A stretch of DNA of 64,000 bases, from positions 124,001-188,000 of the forward strand of contig NZ_BONV01000017.1 in NCBI RefSeq assembly GCF_016862895.1, given 5' to 3'. A model generated the notes under the pieces. That model was not told the DNA's origin. It did no database searches and saw only the letters and a list, made by a program, of their open reading frames with translations. How positions within the stretch are numbered: position 1 is the first letter of the stretch; the number at the start of each line of letters is the position of its first letter. A program made the position numbers and the translations under genes. Source of the stretch: Planotetraspora kaengkrachanensis. Its GTDB lineage: Bacteria > Actinomycetota > Actinomycetes > Streptosporangiales > Streptosporangiaceae. This document shows positions 18,102-25,702 of the stretch, in pieces.

Positions 18102-18564
18102 GCACAGGTTCCGGGATGTGCCGCGCCACCAGCCACTTCCCTTGGCGTGATCATGCACAGATTCGGGGACGGCATGCCTGACCTGCCCTTTCGTCGACCG
18201 TGATCATGCGCACGTTCTTCTGCAACCTCGCCGACCTGGCCTGATGGCGTTTGTGATCTGGCAATCGACGATGCGCGACCAACGGAACCCCTCGGGGACG
18301 CCCCGCGCGATCACACACGACGTTTCCGCCGGCGAGGGCAAGACTAGGAGAACCACGCGCATGATCACGACAGCCGTCACGGCTGATGGACGCGGATGCG
18401 CACGAACCCGTGCATGATCACGATTGGCGTCGGGCCTGGTCAACACGCACATCGGCGAATCCGTGCATGATTACGGCCGGTGGAGGCGCAGGTCAGGCAG
18501 GCCATCGCCGAATCTGTGCATGATCACGCCGAGGGGGGCGGTTGAACCCCTGTGAATGATCACA
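18093..18564. repeat. 53-bp periodic repeat array 1 (convergent half-arrays)
   Basis: Ten boxes related to CGTGATCATGCACAGGTTCG. Rightward boxes start at 18093, 18146, 18199, 18252 and 18306 (the last two degraded but in register). Leftward boxes end at 18369, 18422, 18475, 18528 and 18564. Distances between TGATCA centres are 53, 53, 53, 54, 54, 53, 53, 53 and 36. In the better units a second box, GACCTG or a near match, occupies positions 35-40, while positions 21-34 and 41-53 vary. CAGGT in box 1 can pair with ACCTG in box 2. The array fills the space between two minus-strand glycosyltransferase genes and overlaps the start of the downstream one. Confidence 0.9.
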
Positions 18565-18565
18565 C

Positions 18566-19330
18566 TCAGGGGCGGGGGCGGAGGCCGCCCTTGCCTTGCT
18601 TGATGGCTTCCATGCCATGCTTGATCGCCGGTTCGCGGGCCGCGAGCGCCCGCCCGACGTCGCGCAACTGCTTCGCGCGGTGCATCTGGGCCCGCCAGTC
18701 GGTTCCCGTCGCGCGGTGGGCCATGTCGACCTCCACCTCGACCACCCGGAACCTCTTGGTGAGCAGGTCGATGGTCATTCCGGTCTCGACGCCGAACCCG
18801 TGGGCGAGCGGCTGAGCCGCCTCGAACGCCGCCCTGGTCAGGCACCGCTGGCCGTTCAGCGGCTGGGCGGGCTCCCATCCGGTCAGCCGCTTGATCCCGT
18901 CGCGGGCGAGCCGTACGACCATGCCGTGTCCCCCGAGCTTCACCCGGGTGGCGAACACCGCGATGGTCATGTCGGCCGTGCCTGCCCGCACCGGAGTGAT
19001 CAGCGCGTGGGCCGCGGAGGCGGTCTCTCCCAGGTCCGCGTCGAGGAAGAGCAGGTTCCGCGGCACGTCCTCGTCGAGGAGCTGCACGGCCTCCGCCCCG
19101 CTCTCCATCGCGGCGGCCTTGCCCTTGTTCCTGCTGTGCCGTACGACCCGGGCGCCGGCCGCCCTGGCCACCCGGCCGGTCTCGTCGGCCGAACCGTCGT
19201 CGACGACGACCACGAGATCCACACCGGGCAGCTTCAGGGCGGCGGTCACGGTGGCGCCGATCCGGTCGGCCTCGTCCTTGGCCGGGATGACGACCGCGGT
19301 GTCCGGCGTCGGCACCACCAGTTCACTCAT
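18566..19330 (-). CDS. GT2-type glycosyltransferase (GpgS-like)
   Basis: A 254-residue cytoplasmic GT-A enzyme. The nucleotide-sugar site begins VVIPAKDEADRIGATV with VVVVDDGSADET, the metal motif is LLFLDADLGET, and a later conserved segment is PLNGQRCLTRAAFEAA. The layout resembles glucosyl-3-phosphoglycerate synthases and dolichyl-phosphate-type GT2 enzymes but without the C-terminal extension of true GpgS, so the acceptor is uncertain. The stop codon at 18566 touches repeat array 1. The STAS gene is six bases upstream on the same strand, so the two are probably co-transcribed. Confidence 0.85.
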   Translation of the reverse strand: MSELVVPTPDTAVVIPAKDEADRIGATVTAALKLPGVDLVVVVDDGSADETGRVARAAGARVVRHSRNKGKAAAMESGAEAVQLLDEDVPRNLLFLDADLGETASAAHALITPVRAGTADMTIAVFATRVKLGGHGMVVRLARDGIKRLTGWEPAQPLNGQRCLTRAAFEAAQPLAHGFGVETGMTIDLLTKRFRVVEVEVDMAHRATGTDWRAQMHRAKQLRDVGRALAAREPAIKHGMEAIKQGKGGLRPRP

Positions 19331-19336
19331 GTGCGG

Positions 19337-19723
19337 CTATCCCTGCTGCTCAGCCGTGAGCAGGTCCGCGGGCACCGTGTCGTGGACGGTGAAGACCGAG
19401 TCCAGGCCGGTGACCTGGAGGATCTTTCGCACCGCGGGTCGAGGCGCCGCCACTTCCAGACTGCCGCCGCGCTCACGCAGCCGCTTGAGCGCCGACAACA
19501 GCACGTTCATGCCCGTGGAGTCACAGAACTCCACTTCGGACATGTCGATGACGACCCGGTCCGGCCCGGTCTCCAGCAGTCGGGTGAACTCCGTCTGCAA
19601 CCGGGGAGCGGTGTAAAGGTCGATTTCGCCGGCGACCGCCATGACGGCGTGACCGGCGTGGGATTGCGTCGCGACTTTGAGCTCCACGAGGCGCACACTA
19701 GCGCCGTACCGGCCTCGGGTCAC
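19337..19723 (-). CDS. STAS-domain anti-sigma factor antagonist
   Basis: A 128-residue protein almost wholly occupied by a STAS domain. The phosphorylatable serine lies in the MSEVEFCDSTGMNVLLSALKRL segment, preceded by VAGEIDLYTAPRL. Such proteins bind anti-sigma kinases in the unphosphorylated state and free a sigma factor. The GTG at 19723 follows GGAGG by only three bases; GTG codons at 19696 or 19684 give a length closer to the family core and remain possible. A HATPase anti-sigma-type gene lies 3.4 kb away. Confidence 0.88.
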   Translation of the reverse strand: MTRGRYGASVRLVELKVATQSHAGHAVMAVAGEIDLYTAPRLQTEFTRLLETGPDRVVIDMSEVEFCDSTGMNVLLSALKRLRERGGSLEVAAPRPAVRKILQVTGLDSVFTVHDTVPADLLTAEQQG

Positions 19724-19909
19724 GTTCCTCCGGAATTACCGATGAGTCGTCCGCCCTTTGTCCCCGATTCGGGCAGCGAGTACACGCAGAGTGCGCGAAG
19801 CTTGACCGTATGCGACACCGGCTTGGCCGGATGGGGGGCCCGGAACCTCCGCGTCTTGGTCGTCACTTCGCGAAGGAGGGCGGGCGCCGAGCACAGTGGG
19901 CCCGAGAGC

Positions 19910-20389
19910 ATGATGAACAGTGAACTTCCCGAGGATCATCAGCGACGAACGCTCAGGGAGCGGCTTGAAGTCATCCAGGTCCGCACGGAGAAGGCGTCGT
20001 CGTGGCGCGACGCGGCCGAACCGCTCCGTTCGCTGATCAATCGCGAGGGATATGTCCCCATAAGCGCGCGGCTGGCCGGAGAGGACCTCGAGTTCCTCTC
20101 CGAGGCACGCGACGAACTGCTGAATTTCGCGGAGCTCGGCATCCGGTTGCTGGATCTCCACCAGCCCCGGGACGCCGGGGGGATCACGAGCGACGCCAAC
20201 AATCCGATCCTGCGATGCAGAAGTTGCATGTGGCGATGGCCCTGTCCCACATTCCGCGCGATGGCCGAGGCGTTCTCCTTCCGCGAGCCGGGCGGCCGCG
20301 GCCCGGGACGTGACAGTCCCGCCGACACGGAACCTGAGGCCGGTGCGGAATTCGACGCAGGAGGAGATGCGGGAGGAGATTCAGGCTGA
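19910..20389 (+). CDS. Uncharacterised protein with a CxxC-x5-C motif
   Basis: A 159-residue soluble protein of no family I recognise. Residues 1-95 look helical and charged (RTLRERLEVIQVRTEKASSWRDAAEPLRSLI, later DELLNFAELGIRLLDLHQP). A compact cysteine motif follows, ILRCRSCMWRWPCPTFRAM, that could bind zinc or an iron-sulfur cluster, and the tail is acidic and Gly-rich. Tandem ATG codons at 19910 and 19913 are possible starts, with weak GAGAG upstream. It diverges from the STAS gene and converges on the histidine kinase gene, overlapping it by nine bases. It lies inside the block enclosed by the two repeat arrays. Confidence 0.7.
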   Translation: MMNSELPEDHQRRTLRERLEVIQVRTEKASSWRDAAEPLRSLINREGYVPISARLAGEDLEFLSEARDELLNFAELGIRLLDLHQPRDAGGITSDANNPILRCRSCMWRWPCPTFRAMAEAFSFREPGGRGPGRDSPADTEPEAGAEFDAGGDAGGDSG

Positions 20390-21499
20390 CAGCGGCAGCC
20401 GGATCTCGAAGCGGCAGCCGAGTCCCTCGTTGACCACGCCGATCACGCCCTGGTGGGCCTCCACGATTCCGCGGGCGATGGCCAGCCCGAGCCCGGCGCC
20501 GCCGTCCGGCCCGGGAGTGCGGGCGGCCTCGCCGCGGAAGGCCACGTCGAAGACCCGCGACAGGTCGTCCTCGGGGATCCCGCCGCAGCAGTCGAGGACC
20601 GACAGGCTCGCCATGTCGCCCTCGGCGACCGCCCGGACGGTGACGGTCCCGTCCGCGGGCGTGTGACGGATCGCGTTAACCACCAGGTTGCGTACGGCAC
20701 GGCTGAGCTCACCGGCGTCCGCGTCGACAGGCAGGACGGCGTCGGCCTCGCCCGACAGGCGGACGCGCTTGGCCCGGGCGAGGGGCTCCACTCCCGCCAG
20801 GGCGTCGGCGACCAGGTCGCCGAGGCCCACCTTTCTTCGGGAGAGCCGCAGCGTGCCCGCGTGGATGCGGGACAGTTCGAAGAGGTCGTCGACCATGCCG
20901 GAAAGGCGGTCCACCTCGAGCCTGATCTGCGTGTGGTAGCGCTTGACGGTGTCGGGGTCGTCGGCGACGCCGTCCTCGAGCGCCTCGGCCATCGCGCGCA
21001 TCCCGGCGAGCGGCGTGCGGAGGTCGTGGCTCACCCAGGCGACCAGCTCGCGCCGGGCGCTCTCCAGGTTCTGCTCGCGTTCGCGGCCCAGACGCAGCCG
21101 TTCGTACGCCTGGGTCAGAGCCAGGCCGATGGTGTCGAGTTCGGCGGGCAGCGGGCCCTCGGGAGGGGCGAACCGGCCGGAGGGGGACACGTCGTCGAGT
21201 GCGGCGACCAGCCGCCTGCTGGCGAGCACCACCCGGCGCGCGTTGATGAGCGCGACGCCCAGCCCCACGAGCCCTCCGATGGCCACGACGGTGAGCACGA
21301 TGTTCTTGGCCCGGCCATCGATGATCATCGCCAAGGTGATCGCGACCACGCCGGCGAGCGTCGCCGAGACGGTGACCACGGCCACGACCGCGAGCATCAC
21401 GCCGATGGAACGCCGGCGGAGCACCCGCAGCAGGGCCAGCCCCAGACCTGCGATGATCAGGCCCAGCCCGGCGCAAACGGCGACGATCTGGAGGATCAT
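20381..21499 (-). CDS. Sensor histidine kinase
   Basis: A 372-residue membrane histidine kinase. Three hydrophobic helices occupy the first 90 residues with almost no extracellular loop, so it probably senses a membrane or cytoplasmic cue. The phosphoacceptor is in AWVSHDLRTPLAGM (His about 158). The HATPase domain has the N box NLVVNAIRHTP, D/G1 box VLDCCGGIPEDD (a cysteine pair replaces the usual DNG residues) and G2 box GGAGLGLAIARGIV. Its start overlaps the stop of the response regulator gene by four bases, so the pair is co-translated. The altered G1 sequence is worth noting. Confidence 0.92.
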   Translation of the reverse strand: MILQIVAVCAGLGLIIAGLGLALLRVLRRRSIGVMLAVVAVVTVSATLAGVVAITLAMIIDGRAKNIVLTVVAIGGLVGLGVALINARRVVLASRRLVAALDDVSPSGRFAPPEGPLPAELDTIGLALTQAYERLRLGREREQNLESARRELVAWVSHDLRTPLAGMRAMAEALEDGVADDPDTVKRYHTQIRLEVDRLSGMVDDLFELSRIHAGTLRLSRRKVGLGDLVADALAGVEPLARAKRVRLSGEADAVLPVDADAGELSRAVRNLVVNAIRHTPADGTVTVRAVAEGDMASLSVLDCCGGIPEDDLSRVFDVAFRGEAARTPGPDGGAGLGLAIARGIVEAHQGVIGVVNEGLGCRFEIRLPLSA

Positions 21500-22194
21500 G
21501 TCAGGGGCTCGTATCGATAGCCGACCCCCCAGACGGTGACGATGCGCCGGGGATCGGTCGGATCGGGCTCGATCTTCTCCCTGAGCCTGCGCACATGGAC
21601 GGTCACCGTCGACGTGTCACCGAAGGACCAGCCCCAGACCTGGTCGAGCAGGGCCATGCGGCTGAACGCCTGGCGGGGATTGCGCAGCAGGTAGGCGAGC
21701 AGGTCGAACTCCCTGGCGGTCAGAACGATCTCCTCGCCGCCCACTGTGACCTCGTGCGCGCCCACGTCGACGACGAGGTCCCCGTCGCGCAACACGCCGG
21801 TGCCGGTCGGGACCAGCGCGCCGCGGGCGCGTCTCAGCACCGACTGCACCCGCAGGGCCAGTTCCCGTGGGCTGAAGGGCTTGGTGACGTAGTCGTCCGC
21901 CCCCGTCTCGAGGCCCACGACCCGGTCGATCTCCTCGCCCAGCGCGGTCAGCATGATGACCGGCACCGGCCAGCGTTCCCTGAGCTTCCTGCAGACCTGC
22001 AGACCGTCCATCTTCGGCAACATCAGGTCGAGGACGAGGAGGTCGGGCGGATCGGCCAGCGCCCGGCGGAGCGCCTCGGCGCCGTCGCCCACGCATTCGA
22101 CCGTGTGGCCGTCGCGCTCCAGGTAGCGGGCGACGACCTCTGCCACGGTCGGGTCGTCGTCGACGACCAGGACACGTGCGGGATTGCCAGTCAT
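21496..22194 (-). CDS. Response regulator, OmpR/PhoB family
   Basis: A 232-residue DNA-binding response regulator. The receiver has acidic pocket VVDDDPT (residues 10-15), phosphoacceptor D56 in LLVLDLMLPKMDG, and the conserved VTKPFSPRELALRV lysine. The C-terminal winged helix ends RLREKIEPDPTDPRRIVTVWGVGYRYEPL, typical of the PhoB/RegX3 class. It is the first gene of a two-gene operon with the histidine kinase. The 53-bp repeat array 2 begins about 100 bp upstream of its start codon, so array and promoter probably overlap or adjoin. Confidence 0.95.
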   Translation of the reverse strand: MTGNPARVLVVDDDPTVAEVVARYLERDGHTVECVGDGAEALRRALADPPDLLVLDLMLPKMDGLQVCRKLRERWPVPVIMLTALGEEIDRVVGLETGADDYVTKPFSPRELALRVQSVLRRARGALVPTGTGVLRDGDLVVDVGAHEVTVGGEEIVLTAREFDLLAYLLRNPRQAFSRMALLDQVWGWSFGDTSTVTVHVRRLREKIEPDPTDPRRIVTVWGVGYRYEPLT

Positions 22195-22295
22195 CTGACT
22201 CCTCGGGAATGGCCTAACCCCAAGGTATGACCGGCATGCCGTCCCCTCCGAAGCCCGTCACCAGACCGTAAGACTTCCCCGCGCCGTTTCTCCCG

Positions 22296-22744
22296 CGTGA
22301 TCATGCACAGGTTCGGGGACGGCGAAGCTGACCTGCGCACACTCCTGCCGTGATCATGCACAGGTTCGGCGTTGTCGGCCATGGCCTGCGCTTTCACTTT
22401 TCGTGATCATGCACACGTTCGGCGGCAGGCCGCCCGACCTGCACCTTCCCATTTTTTGATCATGCACAGGTTCGAGCCGACGCGCATCGACCTAGCCGTC
22501 CACCCTGCGTGATCATGCACACAGAGTGGTCTCGATACCGACGACCCCGTACGGCTCCCGCCTGCCCATCACACCCGCCATGCGGGGTCGCTGCATGATC
22601 ACGGATGGCATGCGCCCAGGCCGGCGGCCCCTGGTCCGAAGGCGCGCATGATCACGACCTGCCAATACGCACGTCAAACGCCAAGTCTCCGAACTTGTGC
22701 ATGATCACACCACCAGAGGGCCCGCGAGCTTGTGCATGATCACG
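22296..22744. repeat. 53-bp periodic repeat array 2 (convergent half-arrays)
   Basis: Same design as array 1. Rightward boxes start at 22296, 22349, 22402, 22455 and 22508, every interval exactly 53, and a barely recognisable sixth lies in register at 22561. Leftward boxes end at 22603, 22656, 22709 and 22744 (intervals 53, 53 and 35). GACCTG or a close variant (GGCCTG, GACCTA, GACGTG) recurs at positions 35-40 of most units in both orientations. The variable parts differ from each other and from array 1, so the boxes look conserved by selection rather than by recent duplication. It fills the intergenic region between the response regulator gene and a small membrane-protein gene. Confidence 0.92.
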
Positions 22745-22880
22745 CCAGGAAGAGGATTCACGTGAAACTCTTGGGGTGGGTGTGACCTGTTCAACACGCA
22801 GCGTGTCACGGTTGGGACAAGGTCGTGAGTCTTCGGCGATCAACCTCGCGACCGGGGGCGTCAGACCGTACCTTGGGGGC

Positions 22881-23048
22881 ATGGCCCGTGCTGTGCTGAC
22901 CGTCGTGGGCGTCATTCTCGCCCTCTGGCTGATCTTCGGATTCGTGATCCCCGCGCTGTTCGCGACGCTGAAGTTCCTGCTCCTCGTCGCGCTCATCGCC
23001 GTGGTGGTCGTCGCGGTGATCACCGTCGTCGGGAAGATGTCCCGCTAG
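22881..23048 (+). CDS. Small hydrophobic membrane protein, 55 aa
   Basis: A 55-residue protein that is almost entirely membrane-embedded: two hydrophobic stretches (VLTVVGVILALWLIFGFVIPALF and FLLLVALIAVVVVAVITVV) and a basic VGKMSR end. The ATG at 22881 follows CTTGGGGGC. A longer frame from 22776 has an unlikely arginine-rich leader. Short proteins of this shape are common in actinomycetes and lack assigned function. It reads away from repeat array 2, which ends 137 bp upstream. Confidence 0.75.
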   Translation: MARAVLTVVGVILALWLIFGFVIPALFATLKFLLLVALIAVVVVAVITVVGKMSR

Positions 23049-23123
23049 GACCGTCCAGCCGACACCACCGAAGCAACCCACGCCGACCGGACGACCGAGG
23101 CCCGCCAAAAACCCGTCAGACCG

Positions 23124-23681
23124 TCACCCCACCTCGCGCAGGGCCGGGGTTTCGGTCGTTCTAGGGTTTGCGTTTCGGGCCTGCCAGGCGACGTGGACGA
23201 CGGCCCATACCGTGGTCGAGTCCCCTTCGTGGCGGACTCCCCAGCGGTCGGCGATGTACTCGACGATCCCGAGCCCACGGCCGCCGAGCGACGAGAGCGT
23301 GGGACGTCCTGCGCGCGGCTCCGTGGTCGCGCCTCCGTCGCTCACCGACACCTCGACCTGGTCGTCGGAGCAGGTCCAGGCCACCCTGAGCTGGCCGGAC
23401 GCCAGCGGGTGGGCATGCCGGAGCGAGTTGCTCAAGAGCTCGCTCATCACGAGGACCACATCGTCCACGGCGCCGACAAGCATTCCCCCTGCCAGCATTT
23501 CGGCGCTGAGGCGTTGGCGTGCGGCGGCGACGCTCGACAGTGCGTAGGGCAACATCACGACGCTCGACGCACTCACCTCCCCGATTTCCCGATCCCCCAG
23601 TGGAGACGAGCCTCCCAGTAGGACCGAAATGCCCCGTTCGATCGTCCAGGAAACCGTGCTCCGATCACAGCTTGTGCACAT
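23124..23681 (-). CDS. HATPase anti-sigma-type serine kinase / ATP-binding protein
   Basis: A protein of up to 185 residues with a single HATPase_c domain of the SpoIIAB/RsbW class. N box: DDVVLVMSELLSNSLRHAHP. G1 box: VSVSDGGATTEP (an SDGG variant of the usual DxG). G2 box: LGGRGLGIVEYIADRWGV. Such proteins phosphorylate STAS antagonists or bind sigma factors. The ATG at 23681 gives an N-terminal extension of about 37 residues; a GTG at 23576 next to GGGGAG or the ATG a few codons later are alternatives. It lies downstream of the PAS/GAF histidine kinase on the same strand, 18 bp away, so co-transcription is likely. Confidence 0.85.
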   Translation of the reverse strand: MCTSCDRSTVSWTIERGISVLLGGSSPLGDREIGEVSASSVVMLPYALSSVAAARQRLSAEMLAGGMLVGAVDDVVLVMSELLSNSLRHAHPLASGQLRVAWTCSDDQVEVSVSDGGATTEPRAGRPTLSSLGGRGLGIVEYIADRWGVRHEGDSTTVWAVVHVAWQARNANPRTTETPALREVG

Positions 23682-23699
23682 TGGACGATAGATCAGCTC

Positions 23700-25601
23700 T
23701 TACGTGGCGACCTCGTTACCCCGCCGGTGTGTCGGATCAGGTATTAGGCCGGCCCCTGTCAGAGCGACCCGCATCCGGGTGCCTCCGCCGGGACGGGGAA
23801 GTGCGGTGACGTCGCCTCCCTGGGCTCTGGCCAGGCTGCGAACGATGTAGAGGCCCAGGCCGACTCCCCCGAACCTGCGCCGGTTCCCGCTGTCCGCCTG
23901 AACGAACCGCTCGAAGACGCGCTCCCGGTCCGCAGGCTCGATGCCGACCCCTTCGTCGTCGACGGCGAGGACGACGCGTTCGCCCTCGGCCCAGGCCTCG
24001 ACCCGGATGAGCCCGCCATCGGGGGAGTACTTGAAGGCGTTCTCCAGGAGTTGCCCGAGGACGATGTCGGTCGCGAGTTCGTCGCCGTACACGGCAGGGA
24101 GATCGGGAGGGATGTCCACCTCCACGCGGTGCCGGTCGGACAGGACCGGAAGGCCCAGGGTCGCCGCGCGGACCCTCTCGCCGAGGTCGAAGACCTCCAC
24201 CTTGACCTTGAGCTCGTCGGCTCCGGCCCGCGAGCCGAGCAGCAGGTGATCCATGAGCTGACCGAGCGACCTGGCACGTTCCGCGATGGTGTGTACGGCG
24301 GAGCGGCGTTCGCCGTCGGACAGGTGGTCCCACCGCGAGTCGAGCGTGCTGGCGAAGCCGCGCACGATCGTGATGGGAGTGCGCAGCTCGTGGCTCGTGG
24401 TGGCGAGGAACAGGTCCTTGGCCTCCTCCAGCTCCTTGGCCCTGGTGACGTCACGGAAGTCGACGACGCTCTCGCCGGTCTCGGGGATCTCCGCGCAGAG
24501 CACGTCGAGCCAGCGGCCCGACGACAACTGGATGGTGAGCTTCTCGCCGGGGGCGGGCAGCGGGAAGGGCGGCGGGCCTCCGATCAGTTCACGCGCGCGC
24601 AGGCCGGTCAGCTCGGCGGCCGCGGGATTCCACTGGATGACCCGGCCCGCGCCGTCGAGAACGGCGATGCCGTCCGCGCTCGCGTCGAAGACGGCCCGCT
24701 CATGGGCCCGCTGCCGTACGGCGTCCTGGTAGGCCATGGCGTTGCCGACGGCGATGCCGGCGTGTCCCGCGAGCAGTTCCAGGAGTTCGAGCTCAAGATG
24801 GCTCGCCTTGCTCGAGGCGAACAGCGCGTAGAGCGCTCCATACGGACGCCCGCCGACTGCCGCGATGCCGACCGCGATGGTGTGCAGCCCGTCGACGCGG
24901 GCCCAGATGAGGTCCTGGAGTCCCTCCGGGCCTGTCTCCAGCAGCACGGTCTTGCCGGTGCGCAGGAGCTTTCCGACGAGGCTGGTGTGCAGGTCGGCGG
25001 TCATCCCCCGCATCGACTCCGGCAGTTCGTGCACGCCGACGAGCCGGAGCAGGTCTCCTTCGATCGACACGAAACCACCCGCGTCGGCCCCGGTGAGCTC
25101 GGTGAGGCTCGCGGCGATGCGGTCGAGGACGACGGGCAGGTCCAGCTCGGCGTTGATGTCGCCGACGACGTCGGTCAGGCGGCTGACGAGCCGGGCCCGC
25201 CTCGCGACCCGGCCGCGGGCGGCGTCGTCGTCCTGGGTGGAGTGGAACACGTTGACGTAGCCGAGGAGCGCTCCGGAGGCCGTCCGCAGGGCGCTGGTGT
25301 CCACGCGAAGGTCCAGGAGGCGGCCGTCCCGGTGGAACCGCCGGGTGCGGAGCGAGACGGGGCCGCCCGTGCGGACCCGTTCGAGCACCGCGTTGTGCTC
25401 GGCCATCAGCTCGGCGGGGACGATGGGCGCCCTCCTGCCCATGAGCTGGTCGGCCGGCCAGCCGAAAAGCTTCTCCGCGGCGGCGTTCCAGATCAGGACC
25501 GCCATGTCCCGGTCGAGGGCGACGATCGCGTCGGGAGAGCTCGCGACGACCGCGCGGGCGATCTCGTCGTCCCCGCCATCGTGCGCCCTGGTATCACCCA
25601 C
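23700..25601 (-). CDS. Cytoplasmic PAS-GAF-PAS hybrid sensor histidine kinase
   Basis: A 633-residue soluble histidine kinase without membrane helices. An N-terminal PAS domain spans residues about 10-125 (SSPDAIVALDRDMAVLIWNA), a GAF domain about 140-290, and a second PAS about 300-390 (FDASADGIAVLDGAGRVIQWNP). HisKA has the phosphoacceptor in TTSHELRTPITIVRG, and HATPase has NAFKYSP, DDEGVGI and GGVGLGLYIVRSLA. No response regulator lies beside it, so its partner is elsewhere or it acts through the adjacent HATPase protein. The start region is preceded by an AAGGAGGCACG sequence. Confidence 0.93.
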   Translation of the reverse strand: MGDTRAHDGGDDEIARAVVASSPDAIVALDRDMAVLIWNAAAEKLFGWPADQLMGRRAPIVPAELMAEHNAVLERVRTGGPVSLRTRRFHRDGRLLDLRVDTSALRTASGALLGYVNVFHSTQDDDAARGRVARRARLVSRLTDVVGDINAELDLPVVLDRIAASLTELTGADAGGFVSIEGDLLRLVGVHELPESMRGMTADLHTSLVGKLLRTGKTVLLETGPEGLQDLIWARVDGLHTIAVGIAAVGGRPYGALYALFASSKASHLELELLELLAGHAGIAVGNAMAYQDAVRQRAHERAVFDASADGIAVLDGAGRVIQWNPAAAELTGLRARELIGGPPPFPLPAPGEKLTIQLSSGRWLDVLCAEIPETGESVVDFRDVTRAKELEEAKDLFLATTSHELRTPITIVRGFASTLDSRWDHLSDGERRSAVHTIAERARSLGQLMDHLLLGSRAGADELKVKVEVFDLGERVRAATLGLPVLSDRHRVEVDIPPDLPAVYGDELATDIVLGQLLENAFKYSPDGGLIRVEAWAEGERVVLAVDDEGVGIEPADRERVFERFVQADSGNRRRFGGVGLGLYIVRSLARAQGGDVTALPRPGGGTRMRVALTGAGLIPDPTHRRGNEVAT

Positions 25602-25702
25602 GCCACCATCGTGCCTCCTTTCACACTGTGATCATGGCCTTTTCCGCTGGGTCGGGACTCCTCCGATACGCTTTCACTCACGTAGTGAGAGGAAGTGGGT
25701 CC

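Noticed and set aside
18093-22744. CRISPR arrays
   Set aside because: The 53-bp period and repeated box suggest CRISPR at first sight, but only 20 + 6 nt are conserved, the boxes vary between copies, orientation reverses within each array, and no cas gene is in the window.
25626-25640. Isolated GTGATCATG-like sequences outside the arrays (also near 35195 and 45178)
   Set aside because: They match only nine or ten bases, lack the GACCTG box and the 53-bp partner, and two lie in or at the ends of coding sequence.
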